Part shown: one piece after another, positions 59,006-64,000 of the stretch
How the letters are laid out: each line of letters opens with the position of its first letter
Position numbering within the stretch: position 1 is the stretch's first letter
Assembly (NCBI GenBank): GCA_965652395.1
Contig: CBFGUW010000018.1
Location: 30,070 to 94,069 of the forward strand
DNA length: 64,000 bases
Direction: 5' to 3'
Source: Saccharospirillum sp965652395
GTDB lineage: Bacteria; Pseudomonadota; Gammaproteobacteria; Pseudomonadales; Natronospirillaceae
The notes under the pieces: generated by a model
Databases searched by the model: none
Told to the model about the DNA's origin: nothing
Seen by the model: the letters and a program-made list of their open reading frames with translations, nothing else
Program-made: the position numbers and the translations under genes

Positions 59006-59682
59006 TTCATTTCGATCAGGTCAGTAAGCGTTATGAAGGTGGTCACGAGGCACTCTCGAGCGTCAGTCTGCATATCGAAAAAGGCGAAATGGTGTTTTTG
59101 ACCGGTCACAGCGGCGCCGGAAAAAGCACCATGCTGAAACTGATCACGCGGATCGAAAAGCCGTCATCCGGCCAGCTCCGGGTTAATGGGCAATTACTAA
59201 CCCGGCTGCGCGCTCATCAAATACCTCATTTCCGGCGGCACCTCGGCATTGTCCATCAGGACCATCAACTGCTGATGGACCAAACGGTTTTCGATAATGT
59301 GGCCCTTCCTCTGATTATCGCTGGAGAGCACCCCAACGATGTGAACCGGCGGGTTCGTGCCGCGCTGGACAAAGTCGGGTTGCTCAAGCGTGAGAAATAC
59401 CGCCCTATACAGCTTTCAGGCGGAGAACAACAACGCGTCGGCATCGCCCGTGCGGTGGTGAAAAAACCGGCCATCCTGTTGGCGGATGAACCAACGGGTA
59501 ACCTGGACCCGGCGCTCTCCAAGGACATCATGCGGCTGTTCGCCGAGTTCAATCGGGTGGGCACCACCGTGCTCATCGCCAGTCATGACCTGGGGTTGAT
59601 CGCTCGGCTGAATTACCGAGTCGTATCATTGCAGGAAGGCAAGCTGCTCACCACACCCTTTGGCGGAGGATTGTCGTCATGA
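59002..59682 (+). CDS. ftsE: Cell-division ATP-binding protein FtsE
   Basis: ATPase partner of FtsX; together they switch on periplasmic amidases through EnvC at the division site. 226 aa. Walker A GHSGAGKST, Q-loop GIVHQDHQLL, signature LSGGEQQRVGIARA, Walker B ILLADEPTGNLDP, H-loop ASHD. ATGA overlaps on both ends. Confidence 0.97.
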   Translation: MIHFDQVSKRYEGGHEALSSVSLHIEKGEMVFLTGHSGAGKSTMLKLITRIEKPSSGQLRVNGQLLTRLRAHQIPHFRRHLGIVHQDHQLLMDQTVFDNVALPLIIAGEHPNDVNRRVRAALDKVGLLKREKYRPIQLSGGEQQRVGIARAVVKKPAILLADEPTGNLDPALSKDIMRLFAEFNRVGTTVLIASHDLGLIARLNYRVVSLQEGKLLTTPFGGGLSS

Positions 59683-60644
59683 CCGCCCAGGCACGTAAAG
59701 CGACCAATCGCCGCAGGGCGCCAGGGGAATCGGGGCGCTCCGCCTGGCTGCGCCATCATAAGGACTGCGCGCTATCGTCCCTATCACGCCTATTGCACAA
59801 CCCGCTCTCCAGCGCTCTTACCTGGTTGGTGATCGCCATCGCTTTGACCTTGCCCACCCTCTTTTACCTCGCGCTCAGCTCACTGCAACAACAAACGGCG
59901 CAATGGCAGGAAGGGGGACAGATAACGCTCTACCTTAGGGAAAGCGTCAGCGAGGAACAGGGAGAGCGTTTAACCCAGGATTTGGATGACCGACCGGAAG
60001 TTTTACGCGCCTATTACATAAGTGCCGACGAAGCCTGGTCTTCCTTTCGCGATACCCTGACATTGACCTCGCGCTCACTCAATCTTGAAGAAAACCCGCT
60101 GCCGGCCAGCATCGTCGTGGTCCCGACCCAACAAAACCAAAGTCAGTTGGAAGCACTACAGCTGATCATCAACGGCCTGCCGGAAGTGGAAGACGTTCAA
60201 TTGGACCTTGCCTGGATTGACCGCCTGAATCGCTTTCTGGAGCTGATATCCAGCCTGGTCAGCGGCCTTGCATTGCTTCTTGGTATTGCCGTGCTGTTGG
60301 TGGTTGGTAACACCATTCGCCTGGCTATCGAGTCCCGCAAGGAAGAAATACGCATTATCAAGCTGCTGGGTGCCACCGAAGCCTTTGTGCGACGTCCCTT
60401 TGTGTATTTGGGCATTTGGTACGGTCTGTTCGGAGGCATTGCCGCCTGGATTTTAGTCACCCTGCTCGCTTGGTGGCTCCACGCTCCGCTCAGTGCTTTT
60501 CTAAAAACTTACGGTTTGAGCGCGAACATCGCCTGGTTGGGCGGCTCAGAGAGCCTGGTACTGATCGGTTCCGCTGTTGGCGTGAGCCTATTGGGCGCCC
60601 GTATTGCTCTGTGGCGACACCTGAGGGATGCCGAACCTCGTTAG
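59679..60644 (+). CDS. ftsX: Cell-division protein FtsX
   Basis: Membrane partner of FtsE, 321 aa. A long basic cytoplasmic N-terminus (RKATNRRRAPGESGRSAWLRHHKDC) precedes four membrane segments, with the large periplasmic loop after the first (TAQWQEGGQITLYLRESVSEEQ). RKEEIRIIKLLGATEAFVRRPFVY is the conserved coupling region. It ends the operon; rpoH follows with its own promoter. Confidence 0.96.
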   Translation: MTAQARKATNRRRAPGESGRSAWLRHHKDCALSSLSRLLHNPLSSALTWLVIAIALTLPTLFYLALSSLQQQTAQWQEGGQITLYLRESVSEEQGERLTQDLDDRPEVLRAYYISADEAWSSFRDTLTLTSRSLNLEENPLPASIVVVPTQQNQSQLEALQLIINGLPEVEDVQLDLAWIDRLNRFLELISSLVSGLALLLGIAVLLVVGNTIRLAIESRKEEIRIIKLLGATEAFVRRPFVYLGIWYGLFGGIAAWILVTLLAWWLHAPLSAFLKTYGLSANIAWLGGSESLVLIGSAVGVSLLGARIALWRHLRDAEPR

Positions 60645-60859
60645 AATGGTCTACAGTGATCTGCAGCCCCTTATTGATCGTAGTCAATATCTCTGCGATC
60701 AACAGTATTAGTCTGGTGCTATGGTCGGAATCGTTAGGAATGATTGGTTTGCATAACTTTTACCGGTCAGACTAGGGGCCGTTACGGGTTTTCTGTTAGA
60801 ATCGTCAATGAACTGACTGCATCCACCATTACTCAAACGGTGATGGGGAGGGAGATAAC

Positions 60860-61732
60860 GTGAAACTGAACAACAGTGTTCCGGCTCTGGCTCTGGACTC
60901 TCTTGCTCCGGGCCAAAATTTGGAGTCTTACATTCAGGCTGTGAATGCCTTCGATCTGCTGACAGCAGAAGAAGAGAAAGAACTGGCCGAGCGTCTTTAT
61001 TACCATGAAGACATCGACTCCGCCCGTCGCCTGGTTCTGTCACACCTGCGTTTCGTTGTTCACATCGCCAAAAGCTATTCAGGTTACGGCCTCAACCAGG
61101 CTGACCTGATCCAGGAAGGCAACGTCGGCTTGATGAAAGCCGTACGTCGTTTTAACCCGGAAGTCGGTGTACGCTTGGTGTCATTCGCAGTCCACTGGAT
61201 TAAGGCAGAAATTCACGAATTCATTCTGCGCAATTGGCGCATTGTCAAAGTTGCCACGACCAAAGCTCAGCGCAAGCTGTTCTTCAACCTGCGCAGCTCT
61301 AAAAAGCGCCTGGGTTGGTTGAACGAGAAAGAAGCGCAGGCCATCGCGGACGACCTGGGTGTAAACCTCAAGACTGTCTACGAGATGGAAGGCCGACTGA
61401 CCGCACACGACGCCACCTTCGACGCCCCGACCGAGGATGACGATGAAGGTCCGGCATTGTCTCCAGTGCATTACCTGGAAGCAAGCGGTGCCGACCCGGC
61501 CAGCGTTGTGGAACAGGAAAATTACGAAACCGATGCCAACGAGCAGCTCTTTGCCGCTCTGGAAAATCTCGATGACCGCTCACGCGATATCATCCAGAAG
61601 CGTTGGCTGAATGAAAACAAGGCAACTCTTCATGAACTGGCCGATGTCTACGGTGTATCCGCAGAACGTATTCGCCAGCTCGAAAAGAATGCCATGAAGA
61701 AAGTTAAGAAGGTGATGAGCATCGAATTCTGA
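60860..61732 (+). CDS. rpoH: Heat-shock sigma factor RpoH (sigma-32)
   Basis: 290 aa. Region 2: RFVVHIAKSYSGYGLNQADLIQEGNVGLMKAV; the RpoH box QRKLFFNLRSSKKRLGW, unique to the family; region 4: LHELADVYGVSAERIRQLE. It controls chaperone and protease genes. GGGAG lies before the start. The 215 bp upstream should hold its promoters, which I cannot define. It follows ftsX as in many gammaproteobacteria, and a strong terminator ends the gene. Confidence 0.98.
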   Translation: MKLNNSVPALALDSLAPGQNLESYIQAVNAFDLLTAEEEKELAERLYYHEDIDSARRLVLSHLRFVVHIAKSYSGYGLNQADLIQEGNVGLMKAVRRFNPEVGVRLVSFAVHWIKAEIHEFILRNWRIVKVATTKAQRKLFFNLRSSKKRLGWLNEKEAQAIADDLGVNLKTVYEMEGRLTAHDATFDAPTEDDDEGPALSPVHYLEASGADPASVVEQENYETDANEQLFAALENLDDRSRDIIQKRWLNENKATLHELADVYGVSAERIRQLEKNAMKKVKKVMSIEF

Positions 61733-61752
61733 TTCGATAAAACTCAATACCC

Positions 61753-61781
61753 AAAAAGCCGCTGACTTCAGCGGCTTTTTT
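61753..61781 (+). terminator. rpoH terminator
   Basis: AGCCGCTGA / TCAGCGGCT with a 2-base loop, followed by TTTTTTA. A classical intrinsic terminator 20 bases after the rpoH stop. Confidence 0.92.
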
Positions 61782-61840
61782 ATGTCTAATTTATGTCTAA
61801 AGCAGGGTCTACCTGCTTTGTAACACATAGGCAGCATTTC

Positions 61841-62230
61841 ATGGCTGAGTCAGGACGAAAGATCAACACCCTCGTAACTCTCGCAGCAATTCTGCTTGGG
61901 AGCGGTGTCGCCATGGGCGCCTTCGGAAGTCATGCCCTACGCGATCTCGTGCCACCCCATCGGTTGGAGACATGGGAAACAGCCGTGCTCTATCAGCTTA
62001 TACATGGCCTTGGTTTATTGGCCCTGGCGATTCTATCGGGCCGTCCTGATGCACCCTCACTGAAACTCAGCACCTTGTCTCTCACCTTGGGGACCTGTTT
62101 TTTCAGTGGCAGTCTCTATGCTCTTGTAGCTTTTGACATCCCCATGCTGGGTGCCATCACACCCGTCGGCGGGGTTCTTTTCCTGATAGGCTGGGGTAAC
62201 CTGGCTTGGCAATATGGGCGTCGCGCCTAA
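61841..62230 (+). CDS. DUF423 (YgdD-like) membrane protein
   Basis: 129 aa with four membrane segments, from the ATG at 61841; an upstream in-frame ATG at 61793 lies in the terminator tail and is rejected. GVAMGAFGSHALRDLVPPHRLETWETAVLYQLIHGLGLL is the DUF423 signature. The function of the family is unknown. trmB starts 29 bases on. Confidence 0.88.
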   Translation: MAESGRKINTLVTLAAILLGSGVAMGAFGSHALRDLVPPHRLETWETAVLYQLIHGLGLLALAILSGRPDAPSLKLSTLSLTLGTCFFSGSLYALVAFDIPMLGAITPVGGVLFLIGWGNLAWQYGRRA

Positions 62231-62259
62231 ACCTCACGTTTATCTCAACGGACCTTGTA

Positions 62260-62955
62260 ATGACTCAAGAAACACCTTTCCAACGAAGAATCAAAAGCTT
62301 TGTCATGCGCACCGGTCGCATGACAGAAGGGCAAAAGTTATCCATGGACAAGGGGTGGCCGCAGTTTGGGCTCGAGCTCAGCAAAGCACAGGTCAATTGG
62401 CTTGAGATTTTCGGACGCGATGCTCCAAGAGTGTTCGAAATTGGTTTCGGCAATGGAGACTCGCTGTTCGAAATGGCGCGTCAGGCCCCCGAAAAAGATT
62501 TTGTCGGAGTAGAAGTCCACACACCTGGTGTAGGCCGTTTACTGCATCACATACTGGATTCAGGCACCACCAATATCAGAATCTACAAAGAAGACGCCGT
62601 AGAGATCCTGACTCATTGTGTTCCGGATAACAGCTTGAACACGGTACAACTTTTCTTCCCCGACCCTTGGCACAAGAAACGCCACCACAAACGACGTATC
62701 GTTCAACCGGAATTCGCACAACTGGTACGGCGTAAGCTTCAGGCCGGTGGCACCTTTCATATGGCGACGGATTGGGAAAACTATGCCGAACACATGATGG
62801 AAGTTATGGAAGCCGCTGAAGGGTTTGAAAACACCGCTAGCAATGCTCAATACCAACCGGGGAGGCCTGCCCATCGTCCGGAAACCAAATTCGAGCAACG
62901 AGGCAAAAAGCTCGGCCATGGTGTATGGGATTTAATTTATCGGAAAACTGCTTGA
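62260..62955 (+). CDS. trmB: tRNA (guanine-46-N7)-methyltransferase
   Basis: 231 aa from the ATG at 62260; the upstream reading overlaps DUF423 and is rejected. VFEIGFGNGDSLFEMARQAPEKDFVGVEVHTPGVG is the SAM site and VQLFFPDPWHKKRHHKRRIVQPEF the tRNA/catalytic motif. It adds m7G at position 46 of tRNAs. Confidence 0.96.
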   Translation: MTQETPFQRRIKSFVMRTGRMTEGQKLSMDKGWPQFGLELSKAQVNWLEIFGRDAPRVFEIGFGNGDSLFEMARQAPEKDFVGVEVHTPGVGRLLHHILDSGTTNIRIYKEDAVEILTHCVPDNSLNTVQLFFPDPWHKKRHHKRRIVQPEFAQLVRRKLQAGGTFHMATDWENYAEHMMEVMEAAEGFENTASNAQYQPGRPAHRPETKFEQRGKKLGHGVWDLIYRKTA

Positions 62956-63002
62956 GCTATTAACCTGACCCACGGCCAAGTGCGGCATCCCCTGGGCCGT
63001 TA

Positions 63003-63031
63003 TTAACCCGGCAACCTAGGAGCCGGGTTAA
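63003..63031. terminator. Bidirectional hairpin between trmB and the GNAT gene
   Basis: TTAACCCGGC / GCCGGGTTAA pair perfectly over 10 bp with a 9-base loop. It includes the stop codon of the minus-strand gene. Confidence 0.6.
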
Positions 63032-63852
63032 TGCTCAGCTGCGCCGGAGCGAGGCCACCAACATAAATTAGCCTCGCGTTCGGTGATTTGGAAACCAATA
63101 CTCTGGTACAACAGAGTGGCGTGGTAATGGGCATCCGCAATGATTACCTGACGATCAGCATACTGGGCCACCCATTTGGAAAGCTCGCAAAGCAGAGCCC
63201 TGGCAATACCTTTCCGCTGATATTCGGGTAGGACCTCGACGTTTTGAAATCGTGCCAGTCCATTCAGATGAAATACGCCCGCGTAACCAATCAGTCGATC
63301 CCCATCAAAGGCTCCCAGAAAACGACCGTGGTCTTTCCCGATCAGGGTGCGGTAAATTTCCATTCGGGACCTCCGGTACTGTCGATAATCATCAGCCTCA
63401 TGCCCCTTGGGGCGGACTTCAACACCGGTTTCCAGCCACTGTAACCAGTCCTCCCCACGGCTCAGCTCTCGCAATTCGACAGGCAGAGAAACAATGTCAG
63501 GCACCACCAACTGGTGGGAGGCCATCGAAAGAACATCTTCTTCTCCGTATTCATACCCAGCCTCTTTAAAAGCATCCACCATGTCCGCCGTATTCGGGTC
63601 CTCCTCCAAACGCCAGACAAAAGTGCGGTGACGGATGCCGGGGAGGGTTTTAAAAGCACGATCAAAGCAGTACTCCCAATCCGTTTTGCTCTTTGACGAC
63701 AATGGCCGCTTCAACGCGAGCAGATTGCCGAAATAGTAATTGGGTACGGAAGGCGTTTTATAGACAACGAAATCCGCTTCTTCACGGATCTCGGTTTCCA
63801 GATGATTGACAACATACTCGCTCTGGATGCCAAGGCTGGTATCGAAGTTCAT
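63028..63852 (-). CDS. GNAT-family N-acetyltransferase
   Basis: 274 aa. The acetyl-CoA motif is in FQNVEVLPEYQRKGIARALL (V-x-P-x-x-R-x-x-G-x-A), followed by LLYQSIGFQITERE. The N-terminal half (HLETEIREEADFVVYKTPSVPNYYFGNLLALK) is the extra domain of a two-part GNAT. The substrate is unknown. It lies downstream of the 5S rRNA gene on the same strand, separated by a strong terminator. Confidence 0.85.
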   Translation of the reverse strand: MNFDTSLGIQSEYVVNHLETEIREEADFVVYKTPSVPNYYFGNLLALKRPLSSKSKTDWEYCFDRAFKTLPGIRHRTFVWRLEEDPNTADMVDAFKEAGYEYGEEDVLSMASHQLVVPDIVSLPVELRELSRGEDWLQWLETGVEVRPKGHEADDYRQYRRSRMEIYRTLIGKDHGRFLGAFDGDRLIGYAGVFHLNGLARFQNVEVLPEYQRKGIARALLCELSKWVAQYADRQVIIADAHYHATLLYQSIGFQITEREANLCWWPRSGAAEH

Positions 63853-63919
63853 GGTCGGCTGTGATCGATGTGAATTAAGAACAGGAGCTTAGCAATGTGA
63901 CAAAATTGAGAGGCTAAAA

Positions 63920-63951
63920 CAAGAAAACCCCGGACCATCTCTGGCCCGGGG
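63920..63951 (-). terminator. rRNA operon terminator after 5S
   Basis: On the minus strand CCCCGGGCC / GGTCCGGGG pair over nine positions with a 6-base loop, followed by TTTTCTTGTTTT. It lies just beyond the 5S rRNA end. Confidence 0.88.
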
Positions 63952-63963
63952 TTGGTATTAAAA

Positions 63964-64000
63964 GCTTGACGATGACCTACTCTCACATGGGGAGACCCCA
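63964..64000 (-). rRNA. rrf: 5S rRNA, 3' end (partial, cut by window edge)
   Basis: Read on the minus strand, the edge has GGGGTCTCCCCATGTGAGAG then TAGGTCATCGTCAAGC, which is the 3' end of a Pseudomonas-type 5S rRNA. The rest of the rRNA operon should lie to the right. Confidence 0.9.

Overview
The window looks like chromosome from a GC-rich, probably marine gammaproteobacterium of the Pseudomonadales/Oceanospirillales type (Marinobacter-, Hahella- or Saccharospirillum-like). The evidence is the Pseudomonas-style order cbrA-cbrB-(CrcZ-like RNA)-pcnB-folK-panB-panC, the ftsY-ftsE-ftsX-rpoH block, the orn/rsgA pair, a MotY-type flagellar protein, MSHA-type pseudopilins and two GlyGly-CTERM proteases. 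Most of the window is dense housekeeping DNA. One accessory island lies at about 31-40 kb.

Layout. 0-3 kb: the end of the CbrA kinase, its NtrC-type partner CbrB, and a gene-free stretch with GTTAC boxes, a sigma-54 promoter and an A-rich CrcZ-like decoy RNA. 3-9.5 kb: poly(A) polymerase, folK, the pantothenate genes panB, panC and panD, then pgi behind a perfect HexR-type palindrome. 9.7-18 kb: a pseudopilin operon in the order mshA-C-D-O-P-Q, ending in a 1.7-kresidue secreted PA14/LamG/DUF6701 protein. 18-30 kb: motY, RNase T, a membrane FadE behind a PsrA-type site, thioredoxin, a LysR regulator, orn, rsgA, and an operon of an acyltransferase-like membrane protein with two tandem class-A-like serine hydrolases. 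31-40 kb: a split RHS toxin (a secreted YD-repeat shell, then a separately secreted RHS-core/Hint/toxin protein), a low-GC candidate immunity gene, and two trypsin-like GlyGly-CTERM proteases, one apparently frameshifted and one fused to a lipoprotein-like module. 40-52 kb: a peroxiredoxin behind an OxyR-like site, an ABC exporter divergent from tesA, a FolB-FolK fusion after tsaD, a glutathione-synthase-like ligase, and an unusual sigma factor divergent from a MerR regulator. 52-64 kb: guaC, ogt, ferredoxin, coaD, an aldehyde dehydrogenase, rsmD, ftsYEX, rpoH, trmB, and the 3' end of a 5S rRNA gene at the right edge.

Two dispersed repeat families cross the window. Family A has five copies of a 105-117 bp element: arms of about 27-32 bp that pair within each copy but differ between copies, around a more conserved loop of 51-53 bases that itself holds two small hairpins in most copies. 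Family B is built from GGGAGACGG-type units that form terminator-like hairpins just after genes. Neither family comes with a transposase here.

Regulatory sites read from sequence tie several genes to known circuits: GTTAC boxes (CbrB), a -24/-12 promoter (RpoN), HexR, PsrA and OxyR motifs, and a TetR-type palindrome. All of these are motif matches only. The island is the best candidate for something undescribed, because the RHS cage and its toxin-bearing core are encoded as two proteins, each with its own signal peptide.
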